A stretch of 64,000 nucleotides of DNA, taken from the NCBI RefSeq assembly GCF_005298075.1, contig NZ_SZZH01000004.1, positions 186,001-250,000 of the forward strand, in the 5' to 3' direction. Each line of letters opens with the position of its first letter. Position 1 is the stretch's first letter. The notes under the pieces are model-generated. The model worked only from the letters and a program-made list of their open reading frames with translations. It did no database searches and was not told where the DNA came from. This document shows, one piece after another, positions 8,396-16,432 of the stretch. Made by a program: the position numbers and the translations under genes. The DNA is from Nakamurella flava (GTDB lineage Bacteria > Actinomycetota > Actinomycetes > Mycobacteriales > Nakamurellaceae).

Positions 8396-10485
8396 GGGCG
8401 CAGGGTAGCCGACTCCGTCCGGTCACCGGAGTCGAGTCCGTGCCGGCGGAGCAGCGGGCCGATCTCCGGGTCCCGGCCGCGCAGCTCGCGGAACCCGTCG
8501 AGGATGTCGCGGGAACCACCGACCGCGAGGATCCCGGCCCGGAACCTGTCCCCCAGATCCCTGTCCAGGCCGCCGTTCTCGACGAACCACTCGCTGGTGT
8601 CGGCATCGACCAGCTCGGCCCACAGGTACGAGTAGTACCCGGCGGCGTACCCCGCTCCGGCGAAGATGTGCTGGAAGTAGCGGCTGCGGTACCGCGGCGG
8701 GATGTGCGGGTCGGCGATCCCGGCCCGCTCGAGCGCAGCCGCCTCGAAAGCGTCGACGTCGTCGACCTGTTCGCCCGGGGCGAGCCGGTGCCAGGCCAGA
8801 TCGAGCAGCGTCGCCCCGAGCATTTCGACCATCCGGTAGCCGCTGCCGTCCCGCGAGGCCGCGAGCACGGCCGCCACCTGGGCCGGCGGCAACGGTTCGC
8901 CGGTCACCACGGAACGGGCGAACCGCGGGAGCAGCTCGGGCCAGTACATCCACAGCTCGTTGACCTGGCTGGGGTACTCCACGATGTCCCGCGGCACGGC
9001 GGTACCGGACAGCCGTGGGTAGCGCACCCGTGAGAACAGCCCGTGCAGAGCGTGCCCGAACTCGTGGAACGCGGTGCGGACCTCGTCCAGCGTCAACAGC
9101 ACCGGCTGACCGGGGGCGGGCGGGGCGATGTTGAGATTGTTGGTGACGACGGGCTTGTCGCCCAGCAGGTCGGACTGCAGCACCAGGCTGTTCATCCAGG
9201 CCCCGCCCCGTTTGCCCTCCCGCGCGAAGAAGTCGCCGACGAACAGGCCGATGGTCTGCTCATCGTCGGCGCCCGGGGCGGCCTGCTGCCGGACCTCCCA
9301 GACGCGCGCCTGCGCCGTGTGGCCGACCAGGTCGGGCCGCTCGACCATGCGGATGCCGTAGAGCCGCTCGGCGGCCGCGAACACCCCTTCCTGCAGCACG
9401 GTGTCGAGTTTGAAGTACTCCCGCAGCGCGGCGGCGTCCACCTGGTGCCGACGCCCCCGGGCCCGCTGGGCGTAGAACGCCCAGTCGTGTGCGGCGAAGT
9501 CGTCGATGCCGTCCGCCGCGGCCAGGGCGACCAGTTCGGCGCGTTCGGCGTCCGCGACCACCCGCGCCGGCCCGACCAGCCGGGAGAGGAAGTCGTCGAT
9601 GGCCTCGACGGACCCGGCGGTCTGGTCGGCCACCACGCTGTCGGCGTGCCCGGCGAAGCCGAGCAGACCGGCTCGCTCGGCCCGGACGGCGGTCAACTCC
9701 CGCAGCACCGGCCCGGTATCGGTGTCGGGGTCGTGCGGGCCGCCGCGACCGGTGGACGCCGCCAGCAGCGCCTGACGGGTGGCCCGCCGGGTGAGGCGGG
9801 CCAACGCCGGCTGACCGGTGGGCAGGACCAGGGCCAGCTGGTACCGGCCGGGGTGTCCGGCCCGTTCCGCGGCGTCGGCGGCCGCGGCGATCGCATCGGC
9901 TGACAGACCGTCGAGCTCGTCGGCGCGGTCGACCAGCAGGGCCCGACTTTCGGCCGATCGCAGCAGCAACTGCTCGAACCGGGTCTGCAGGGCGGCGATG
10001 CGCTGGTTCAGCTCGGTCAGCCGGGCCCGTCCGGCCTCGTCCAGCCGGGCACCGGCGAGCACCCGGTCCCGGTGGTGGCGTTCCACCAGGCGGCGGTCCT
10101 CCGGGGTGAGACCGGTTGTGGTGGGAAGGCTCTGGTGGATCGCCTCGATGCGGGCGAACACCGCGGGATCCAGGGTCACGGCGTCGTGGTGGGCGCAGAG
10201 CAATGGGGAGTAGGCCGCGTCGATGGCCCGGAGTTCGTCGGTGGACCGGTTCGCGACGAGCGCGCCGAGCACCGTCATGGCCCGGTCGAGCAGGGCGCCG
10301 GAGCGCTCGAGCGGGACGAGGGTGTTGACGAACGTCGGTGGGGCGGGATCGGCGGCGATGGCCGCCACCTCCGCACGGTGCTCGGCCATGCCGGCATCGA
10401 GCGCGGGCGCGAGATGCTCGGGTGAGATCGCCGCGAAGTCCGGCAGTCCCAACGGCAGGGTGGACGCGTGCAGCAGCGGGTTCAT
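8392..10485 (-). CDS. dcp: M3 family metallopeptidase, peptidyl-dipeptidase Dcp type
   Basis: 697 residues, the usual length for Dcp/oligopeptidase A. The zinc site is HEFGH with His474, Glu475 and His478, and the third ligand Glu lies in the following helix. The Dcp-like ending [23 protein letters not shown] (in parts) and [10 protein letters not shown] favour peptidyl-dipeptidase over oligopeptidase A. It has no signal peptide, so it acts in the cytosol on short peptides. It is the upstream partner of purC in a coupled pair. A strong terminator for an upstream minus-strand transcript ends only about 33 nt before its start, so it needs its own promoter or read-through. Confidence 0.9.
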   Translation of the reverse strand: MNPLLHASTLPLGLPDFAAISPEHLAPALDAGMAEHRAEVAAIAADPAPPTFVNTLVPLERSGALLDRAMTVLGALVANRSTDELRAIDAAYSPLLCAHHDAVTLDPAVFARIEAIHQSLPTTTGLTPEDRRLVERHHRDRVLAGARLDEAGRARLTELNQRIAALQTRFEQLLLRSAESRALLVDRADELDGLSADAIAAAADAAERAGHPGRYQLALVLPTGQPALARLTRRATRQALLAASTGRGGPHDPDTDTGPVLRELTAVRAERAGLLGFAGHADSVVADQTAGSVEAIDDFLSRLVGPARVVADAERAELVALAAADGIDDFAAHDWAFYAQRARGRRHQVDAAALREYFKLDTVLQEGVFAAAERLYGIRMVERPDLVGHTAQARVWEVRQQAAPGADDEQTIGLFVGDFFAREGKRGGAWMNSLVLQSDLLGDKPVVTNNLNIAPPAPGQPVLLTLDEVRTAFHEFGHALHGLFSRVRYPRLSGTAVPRDIVEYPSQVNELWMYWPELLPRFARSVVTGEPLPPAQVAAVLAASRDGSGYRMVEMLGATLLDLAWHRLAPGEQVDDVDAFEAAALERAGIADPHIPPRYRSRYFQHIFAGAGYAAGYYSYLWAELVDADTSEWFVENGGLDRDLGDRFRAGILAVGGSRDILDGFRELRGRDPEIGPLLRRHGLDSGDRTESATLRP

Positions 10486-10517
10486 CCTGCGAGGGTGACA
10501 CAGCCCGCTGGACCGGG

Positions 10518-10677
10518 AAGAAAAGCGGCCGGGGGCGCCGCCGCCAACGGTGCGCCCCCGGCCGGACGACAGGTGGTACTCGCGGACCCGATACCCTCCA
10601 CGGACCGATCGGGAGCTCAGCTCCGTCCCCGCCGCGGGACTTCACCGATGCGCTCCGAAGGGGTCTCCCTGTCGAAC
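10518..10677 (-). ncRNA. Candidate iron-responsive small RNA
   Basis: On the minus strand, a promoter overlapped by an IdeR-type operator is followed by about 155 nt with no convincing protein and then by a strong hairpin plus T-rich run (CTTTTCTT). Start near 10677 and end near 10518 are predicted from promoter and terminator spacing. An internal short hairpin GGAGC-TGA-GCTCC is visible. Mycobacteria have an IdeR-controlled sRNA (MrsI), so the concept has precedent, but no sequence similarity is claimed. A leader that attenuates dcp is the main alternative. Confidence 0.45.
10526..10564 (-). terminator. Strong intrinsic terminator
   Basis: Two perfectly complementary 13-nt arms, CGGCCGGGGGCGC (10526-10538) and its complement (10552-10564), flank a 13-nt loop. 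On the minus strand the stem is followed by CTTTTCTT. It points away from the IdeR-type promoter and towards dcp, so it ends a short transcript that starts near 10677. Confidence 0.8.
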
Positions 10678-10713
10678 AAGGTTAGCCTAACCTGACCTTC
10701 GCGCCGATGGCAA
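10677..10713 (-). promoter_or_regulatory. Minus-strand promoter overlapped by an IdeR/DtxR box
   Basis: Positions 10677-10695 match 16 of 19 bases of the IdeR/DtxR consensus TTAGGTTAGSCTAACCTAA; the core AGGTTAG-C-CTAACCT is intact. On the minus strand TTGCCA (10713-10708) and TAGGCT (10689-10684) are spaced by 18 bp, so the box covers the -10 element as in iron-repressed promoters. Repression by iron-loaded IdeR is inferred. Confidence 0.7.
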
Positions 10714-10824
10714 GTCCCCCTCGCGCACTCCGGTGACGCCCCGTCACCGTCGGGCCCACCGACTACGCTGACCCTGCCCGGCGGAGCCCGTCCGAGCGCG
10801 GACGAGCACACGACCGGGAGCGAC

Positions 10825-12546
10825 ATGACTGACGACGAACGGCCCGTCGGTCGCGGGCCGGGCTCGTCGGGTCCGGACGACGCCGACGGCCGCACCGAAG
10901 CCCTGGGGGCGACCGCCGGTTTCCCGGTCCCGCCGACCCGCGGCGTCCCGACCGGCACGGTGCTCAGCGGCCGGTACGTCCTGGAATCCCTGCTCGGCCG
11001 CGGCGCCACCGCCGAGGTCTTCCGCGGACGCGACGAACTGCTCGCCCGGCCGGTGGCCGTCAAGGTGTTCTGGGTCGGCGGCGGCGACGCCACCACCGTC
11101 GCCCGGCAGCGCACCGAGATGCAGGTGCTGGCGATGCTGCACCACCCGAACCTGGTCACCGTCTACGACGCCCGGGTCGGCACGGACGAGAGCACGATGA
11201 CCGGCGCGGCGGATCCGGCCGCCGACACCTCCTACCAGGGCCCCACCTACCTGGTCATGGAACTGGTCAGCGGGGGCACGCTGGCCGACCGCATCGCTCC
11301 CGGCGGCCTGCCGTCCGCCACGGTCAGCCAGATCGGCGCCGCCATCGCCGACGCCCTGGACACCGTCCACTCCCACGGCCTGGTGCACCGGGACATCAAG
11401 CCGGCCAACATCCTGCTCACCGAGAACGGCACCGCCAAGCTCAGCGACTTCGGCATCGCGCGGGAACTGGCGGCTGAGCGGCTGACCGCGGCCGCCGACG
11501 TCATCGGGACCGCCGCGTACCTCAGCCCGGAACAGGCCCGCGGCGGCGAGGTCGGGCCACCGACCGACGTCTACGCCCTCGGCCTCGTGCTGCTCGAATG
11601 TCTGACCGGTCGCCGGGAGTTCCCGGGCAAGGCCATCGAGTCCGCGATGGCCCGGTTGATGCGCGACCCGGTCGTCCCCGACGACCTGCCGGCGCCCTGG
11701 CCGCGACTGCTGCGGGCGATGACCGCCGCCGACCCGCAGTACCGGCCCACGGCTCAGCAGGTCGCCGACACCCTGCGCCGGCCGGGAGCGGCCGTCGGTC
11801 TGCCGCTCCCACCGGCCGGACCGACCGCCACGCTGCCGCAAGGCATCCCGGTCGTGCCGGCGGCCGCCGCAGCTCCGGCGAAGACCGGCGCCACGGCCGG
11901 GGTCCCGGTGGCGTCCGCGCCGCCCCGCCGCCGCAGCGCGGGCACCGTGTTCGCCATCTCGTTCCTGGTGGTGGCCCTGATCGCCGTCGGTGTCGTCGCG
12001 GTGGTCGCCCTCGTCCGCAACGCGGGAAACGACAATCCGTCGCCGGTGGCCCCGACGAACACGACGACGACCGTGACGACCGGGGCCAGCACGCCCCCGC
12101 CGACCTCGGCCCCGGCCACGAGCACCGCGCCGACCACCCGCACCACGGCGACGACACCGACGACGTCCACGACTGAGACCACCCCGACCACGCCGACGAC
12201 GGAACCCACGACGCCGACGACCCCCACCACCGCGACGACCCCCACCACGCCCACGACCCCGACGACACCCACTACCGCGACCACGCCGACGACCCCGACG
12301 ACACCCACCACGCCGACGGCGCCCACCACCCCGACCGCTGCGTCGACCGCCGGCGCGGAGCCCGGTGGCGGCAACGGCAACGGCGGTAACGGGAATGGGA
12401 ACGGGAATGGGAACGGCGGGACCAACGGCAACGGAAATGGCGGCGGCAACGCATCGGGGACCGGCGCCGGGGCGACGCCGGCGAACGTCACCACGACGGC
12501 GACGACAACCGCCGTCGCGGATCGGGTCCCGTCGGCGTCCGCCTGA
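10825..12546 (+). CDS. Membrane-anchored Ser/Thr protein kinase (PknB-like kinase domain)
   Basis: 573 residues. The kinase domain (about 50-310) is complete: glycine loop LGRGATAEVF, VAVKVF lysine, HRD at 188-190 with K and N downstream, DFG from Asp208 and the SPEQARGG segment. One transmembrane helix follows at about 376-397. The outer part has no PASTA repeats; it is a long TTPTTP tract (about residues 430-505), then a Gly/Asn-rich run and a Thr-rich end. Such a tail may span the cell wall or be O-mannosylated; that is inference. Substrates are unknown. A TACGCT -10-like element is at 10764. It converges on the phasin-like gene with a shared terminator. Confidence 0.9.
   Translation: MTDDERPVGRGPGSSGPDDADGRTEALGATAGFPVPPTRGVPTGTVLSGRYVLESLLGRGATAEVFRGRDELLARPVAVKVFWVGGGDATTVARQRTEMQVLAMLHHPNLVTVYDARVGTDESTMTGAADPAADTSYQGPTYLVMELVSGGTLADRIAPGGLPSATVSQIGAAIADALDTVHSHGLVHRDIKPANILLTENGTAKLSDFGIARELAAERLTAAADVIGTAAYLSPEQARGGEVGPPTDVYALGLVLLECLTGRREFPGKAIESAMARLMRDPVVPDDLPAPWPRLLRAMTAADPQYRPTAQQVADTLRRPGAAVGLPLPPAGPTATLPQGIPVVPAAAAAPAKTGATAGVPVASAPPRRRSAGTVFAISFLVVALIAVGVVAVVALVRNAGNDNPSPVAPTNTTTTVTTGASTPPPTSAPATSTAPTTRTTATTPTTSTTETTPTTPTTEPTTPTTPTTATTPTTPTTPTTPTTATTPTTPTTPTTPTAPTTPTAASTAGAEPGGGNGNGGNGNGNGNGNGGTNGNGNGGGNASGTGAGATPANVTTTATTTAVADRVPSASA
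12160..12345 (+). repeat. Short-period repeat coding for the Thr-Thr-Pro tract of the kinase
   Basis: The DNA repeats a loose 9-base unit of the type ACSACSCCC with synonymous drift, coding for TTPTTP-like residues in the extracellular part of the kinase. It is a candidate for length variation between strains. Confidence 0.75.
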
Positions 12547-12563
12547 CCGACCCCGGACACACC

Positions 12564-12593
12564 GATCGCGGTGAGCCAACGCCCACCGCGATC
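12564..12593. terminator. Bidirectional hairpin between kinase and phasin-like gene
   Basis: Perfect 10-bp arms GATCGCGGTG and CACCGCGATC enclose a 10-nt loop in the gap between two convergent genes. No long T run follows on the plus strand; the minus-strand gene ends 44 nt away. Shared terminator by position. Confidence 0.55.
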
Positions 12594-12637
12594 AGTCGAA
12601 AAGCGATTCGGTTCCGGGTACCTCGGTCCGGCAGCGG

Positions 12638-13531
12638 TCAGGCGCCCTGCAGCCGCTCACGCAGCTCGGCCACGTTCCCTGACTTCGGCAACCCCCGCGC
12701 GGTCAGCTCGGCCTGCAGCTCGGCCTTGGTCATCGTCGAGTAGTCCGGCGCGGACGGACGGCTCTCGGCCGGCTTGGCCGTCGGCGCGGGAGCCGGATCC
12801 GCAGTCTCCTTCGCCGCGCGGGTCCGCGTCGCCGGCTTCTCCTCCGTCGCCGCCTTCGACGCCGCGGGCTTGCGAGCCGCGGGCTTGGCGGCCGGCTTGG
12901 CGGACTCGGCGGCTGCCGTGGCCTTCTCTGTGGTCTTCTCAGTGGCCTTCTCAGTCTCGGCCGCCACCGTGTCGGCCGCGTCCTGCGCGGTGGCCGTGGC
13001 CCGGCGGGTCAGAGTGCTCATCGCCTCGACGGCCGGCTTCGTCATCGCCTCGGTGGCACCGCGGGCCGCCTCCACGAACTCCTCGGAGCGCTGACGGGCG
13101 GCGGAGACCGCGTCCTCGACGACGGCGCCGGCCTTCTCCCAGGCCGCCGTAGTCGTCGCCTCGGCCTGCTCCCGGGCGGCGTTCAACGAGGCCGCTGCGG
13201 CCGACGCCCGCTGCCGGGCCGCCTCGGCCGTCTGCTCGGCCGACTCGGACCACCGTTCCTGCAGGGCGCTTCCCGCGGCCTGCGCCTGCTCGACCCACTT
13301 GTGTCCGGAACCGACCATCGACTTGGCCATCGTCCGTTGCCCTTCGAGCATCCGCTCGATGAGATCGAAGGTCTGGTCGATGAACTCGACCGGCGACGCG
13401 GACGCACCCGGCGTCGACGTCATGGTCCCGACCGCGCGCTGGGCCATGGAGGCCCAGGCCTGGACGGCCTCCGAGGCCGTGGTCTGCGCGGTGCGAATGG
13501 CGGCGGTGAACTGTTCCTGCGGATTGGTCAT
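12638..13531 (-). CDS. Phasin-like protein with C-terminal SAP domain
   Basis: 297 residues from ATG 13531, preceded by GGGAGGA. The first 200 residues are an Ala/Glu/Gln-rich amphipathic helical region (SPVEFIDQTFDLIERMLEGQRTMAKSM, in parts) typical of phasins, which coat polyhydroxyalkanoate granules. A Lys/Ala/Pro linker (about 195-255) resembles histone-H1-like tails. The end, MTKAELQAELTARGLPKSGNVAELRERL (in parts), is a SAP DNA-binding motif. The combination suggests a granule protein that also touches the nucleoid, as in PhaM/PhaF-like proteins; this is inference. The divergently placed neighbour is a PHB depolymerase-like esterase, which supports a storage-polymer role. Confidence 0.7.
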   Translation of the reverse strand: MTNPQEQFTAAIRTAQTTASEAVQAWASMAQRAVGTMTSTPGASASPVEFIDQTFDLIERMLEGQRTMAKSMVGSGHKWVEQAQAAGSALQERWSESAEQTAEAARQRASAAAASLNAAREQAEATTTAAWEKAGAVVEDAVSAARQRSEEFVEAARGATEAMTKPAVEAMSTLTRRATATAQDAADTVAAETEKATEKTTEKATAAAESAKPAAKPAARKPAASKAATEEKPATRTRAAKETADPAPAPTAKPAESRPSAPDYSTMTKAELQAELTARGLPKSGNVAELRERLQGA

Positions 13532-13639
13532 CGCGGTCCTCCCGGATTGTCGGCCGCCCGTCGACCTGGCATTTCCCGCGGACGGTTCACTGATCTGCGG
13601 GTTCACGGTATCGCCCCATCCGCGTGATCGGCGGCCTGA

Positions 13640-14824
13640 ATGCGTACCACTACACAGATCACTGAAGGAAATACGGTCGGGGGTCGGCGGCCGTGGCCGG
13701 ACGAGCTCTGGTCGACCCGGGCGACTACCGTCGAGCCGGTGCCCGCCCGACGTTCCACCCGCCATGCGGCGGCGTCACCCGCCGCGGCGCTCTTGCGGGC
13801 GTGGTCACCACCGACGCCCCGCCGGCGGCGGCCCCGCCTGCCCACCGCCCCGAGCATCGTCCCCGGTCTGCCCCTGCCGGCTCCGGCCGGTCGGCGTGGA
13901 TCCCGCTCGGCGCCACCCCGTCCGGCACCGCGCGGGACCGGGCGCTGGGAGCATGGGCGCTTCGACAGTCCCTTCGGGAGCAGGACTTTCGATCTCTACA
14001 TCCCGTCGGGGCTGCGGGGCCGCGGCCCCGTTCCACTGCTGGTCGCCCTGCACGGCTGCGCCCAGACCGCCCGGGACTTCACCGCGGCCACCCGCTGGGA
14101 CGAACTCGCCGACCGCCGCGGGTTCCTGCTGGTGCTCCCCGAGCAGACGGTGACCCGGAACGCCCAACGGTGCTGGCGATGGTTCGAGAGCGACCACCAG
14201 CAGCGCGGCCAGGGCGAGCCGGCGATCATCGCCGGCATCGTCGGCCAGGTGGCCGGTCACCGTTCGCCGACGGTCGACCGGTCCCGCATCTACGCGGCGG
14301 GACTGTCCGCCGGGGCAGCGATGTCGGTCACCCTCGGCTCGCAGTACCCGGACGTCTTCGCGGCGGTCGCCGCGCATTCCGGCCCGGTCCCCGGATCGGC
14401 CAACGGGGCACGACAGGCCCTCGCCGGGATGCAGGCCCTGACCCCGCTGCCGGCACCCGACCCCGGATGGCCCCGCTGGGCCCCGCTGATGGTCGTCCAG
14501 GGATCGGCCGACCGGACCGTCAGCCCGCGCAACGCCGACCGGCTGGCGCAGCAATGGCTGGCGCACTCCGACAGCGCGGCCGCCCTGCGCCGGCGTGACG
14601 TCGACAAGCGCGTCGTGGGCAGCGGTTCCGCGCGGACACCCCGGCCCCACCACATCAGCCGGTGGTACGCCGGCCGGCAACGGGTGCTGGAGGTCTGGGA
14701 GATCGCCGGGCTCGGACACGCCTGGTCCGGCGGCGCGAACGGCGGGTCCTTCAGCGATCCCCGAGGCCCACGGGCGACCACCGCCATGTGGGACTTCCTG
14801 GCCACCCACCGCCTTCCGGGGTGA
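13640..14824 (+). CDS. PHB depolymerase-family esterase
   Basis: Up to 394 residues; the start is uncertain because the first 90 residues are a low-complexity Arg/Pro/Ala stretch, and GTG 13739 is an alternative. The catalytic domain begins near GRWEHGRFDSPFGSRTFDLYIPSG (in parts). It has the oxyanion LVALHGCAQTA segment, lipase box GLSAG, the Asp region VVQGSADRTVSPRNADRL and the His in GLGHAWSGG. This is the esterase/PHB-depolymerase layout of single-domain intracellular or secreted enzymes. No obvious signal peptide is seen. It diverges from the phasin-like gene across 108 bp. Confidence 0.75.
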   Translation: MRTTTQITEGNTVGGRRPWPDELWSTRATTVEPVPARRSTRHAAASPAAALLRAWSPPTPRRRRPRLPTAPSIVPGLPLPAPAGRRGSRSAPPRPAPRGTGRWEHGRFDSPFGSRTFDLYIPSGLRGRGPVPLLVALHGCAQTARDFTAATRWDELADRRGFLLVLPEQTVTRNAQRCWRWFESDHQQRGQGEPAIIAGIVGQVAGHRSPTVDRSRIYAAGLSAGAAMSVTLGSQYPDVFAAVAAHSGPVPGSANGARQALAGMQALTPLPAPDPGWPRWAPLMVVQGSADRTVSPRNADRLAQQWLAHSDSAAALRRRDVDKRVVGSGSARTPRPHHISRWYAGRQRVLEVWEIAGLGHAWSGGANGGSFSDPRGPRATTAMWDFLATHRLPG

Positions 14825-14839
14825 ACCGGCGGCCCGGTC

Positions 14840-15478
14840 TCATTCCGGGTCGGCCAGCCCCCGGGGTTCGAAGCCGCCGCGCTCGGCCTTCTCCAGCAGA
14901 CGCAGCGGCAGGAGCAACCACAGGCCGAGCAGCACCAGGGCGATGACCACCGCCGCGACCACGGCGGCGGCCCGTCCGAGCACGACATCGAAGATCAGCA
15001 GGACGATCCCGACCAGGGCGACGGCCAGCAGACCCAGACCCACCAGGGCCAGGCGGTGCGCGACCTGCACGGTGACCCGCCGGGCCCGCCGCCGGAACAA
15101 CACCCGGTGCAGGGCCACCGGCGCGATGAGCAGGCCACCGGACAACACCGCGCACACCAGGGTGACCAGATAGACCGACTGCTGGAACGTCGACAGCTGC
15201 ACGAACCGCGGCTGGAACGGCAGGGTCAGCAGGATGCCGGTCAGGAGTTGGATGCCGGTCTGCACCACCCGCAGTTCCTGCAGCAGCTCGGTCCAGTGGC
15301 GGTCCAGCCGTTGCAACGGCGTCTCATGACGTGTCCACGCACTCCACTGCTCGTCCGCGGTGTCGCCATCGGCCGACGCGCGGGCGAGCCGCGCGTCCGT
15401 GTCCCCGTCATCCCCGTCGGCACCGAGCGGACCGCCGGGAACTGCCGCTGCGCGCCCGGGATCACGGGGAGTGGTCAT
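14840..15478 (-). CDS. DUF6328 membrane protein
   Basis: A 212-residue protein with an acidic N-terminus, the family start ETPLQRLDRHWTELLQELRVVQTG (in parts, about 52-75) and four hydrophobic helices from about residue 76 to 200. The charged loop RRRARRVTVQVAHR lies between helices 2 and 3. The family is common in actinobacteria and has no assigned function. It is convergent with the esterase gene and stands alone. Confidence 0.75.
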   Translation of the reverse strand: MTTPRDPGRAAAVPGGPLGADGDDGDTDARLARASADGDTADEQWSAWTRHETPLQRLDRHWTELLQELRVVQTGIQLLTGILLTLPFQPRFVQLSTFQQSVYLVTLVCAVLSGGLLIAPVALHRVLFRRRARRVTVQVAHRLALVGLGLLAVALVGIVLLIFDVVLGRAAAVVAAVVIALVLLGLWLLLPLRLLEKAERGGFEPRGLADPE

Positions 15479-15513
15479 GGACCGGTTGTACCCGAATCGC
15501 CGACCATCCAGGC

Positions 15514-15906
15514 TCAGGCGTGGTGCAGGGTGGCCTCGTCGACCAGGGTCGGCGTGCGCTGCCGGGGCAGCGGGATCGGCTCCCGCGCCGCCGTGGCCAG
15601 CACCCGGGCCGTCGGGCGACCGAAGACGTCCGGTTGCCAGGGGCCCCGTCGGGACCAGCCGATGCGGTCGAGGGCTGCGTCGGCCGCCTCGTCCGTCAGG
15701 TCGGGAGCGGCGACATCCGAGACGCGGCGATCGTTCTCGTCGAGGATGAACACCGTCGCCCCCGCCGCTCCCGGGTCGTCCGGCTGGTGGACGGGCCAGT
15801 CCATGTGGAACGACGTGGCCGTCTCGCGCACCGCGCGGAACGACGTCCAGGTCACCGACGACGGGTCGACGCCCGTCGCCGTCACGTCATCATCCCCGTG
15901 AACCAT
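15514..15906 (-). CDS. Conserved-looking hypothetical protein
   Basis: 130 residues, ATG 15906 preceded by GGGAGG at a good distance. It is acidic, soluble and without recognised motif; the middle contains ATVFILDENDRRVSDV and the end a Pro/Arg-rich segment. I do not recognise the family. It lies downstream of DUF6328 on the same strand order but 35 nt upstream of that gene's start, so the two may be co-transcribed. Confidence 0.6.
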   Translation of the reverse strand: MVHGDDDVTATGVDPSSVTWTSFRAVRETATSFHMDWPVHQPDDPGAAGATVFILDENDRRVSDVAAPDLTDEAADAALDRIGWSRRGPWQPDVFGRPTARVLATAAREPIPLPRQRTPTLVDEATLHHA

Positions 15907-16040
15907 GACAGCCTCCCAAGGCCGAACGCACTCTGCCTTGAATGCGCGTCGTCACCCACCAAGCCCCCGAGGTGAGTCACAACCAGCCTACTGACGGTAG
16001 TGAGCTTCCGCCAGGGTGACACGGGGTGGCCGGAGCCGCC

Positions 16041-16415
16041 TCAGTTCGCGGTGTCGTCCGGCTCGTGGGGGGCGTGCTGGTGCCGGTCGTGCGCGTGGGG
16101 GGCGCCGACGAAATGCAGCAGCTCGTGCACGTCGTCGCTGACCACCCACCAGCGGCGTTCCCGACCCGCCGGCTCGGTGCGCAGGATGCCGCGCATCCGC
16201 AGACCGGCCAGGGCGTGCGAGGTCGCGTTCGCACTCATCCCCACCGTCTCGGCTAACTCGGTGACATTGCTGCCGGGGCGGTAGTGCACCGCCACCAGCA
16301 GCCGCAGCCGGTTGCTGTCGGCCAGCGCGCCGAACAACTCGGCCCACTCCTCGGTCGACCGGTGCTGACCGGGCGTCGTCCGCCCCGGGTCCGCCCCGTC
16401 CGTCGCTCCGTCCAC
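16041..16415 (-). CDS. ArsR/SmtB-family metal-responsive repressor
   Basis: 124 residues from GTG 16415. The winged-helix core is clear: LFGALADSNRLRLLVAV, VTELAETVGMSANATSHALAGLRMRGIL, then a wing WWVVSDD (quoted in parts). The last helix has DVHELLH followed by a His-rich tail APHAHDRHQHAPH. A D-x-H pair followed by distal histidines is the alpha-5 metal site type of CzrA and NmtR (Zn, Ni/Co). The exact spacing differs, so the metal is not predicted. No metal transporter is adjacent, only purB upstream, so the target is unclear. Confidence 0.85.
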   Translation of the reverse strand: MDGATDGADPGRTTPGQHRSTEEWAELFGALADSNRLRLLVAVHYRPGSNVTELAETVGMSANATSHALAGLRMRGILRTEPAGRERRWWVVSDDVHELLHFVGAPHAHDRHQHAPHEPDDTAN

Positions 16416-16432
16416 CGTGTCCCGCCCCGGCC

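Noticed and set aside
10468-10695. Short reading frames overlapping the IdeR-box region
   Set aside because: They have no ribosome site, mixed composition and cross the terminator stem; they look like chance frames in GC-rich DNA.
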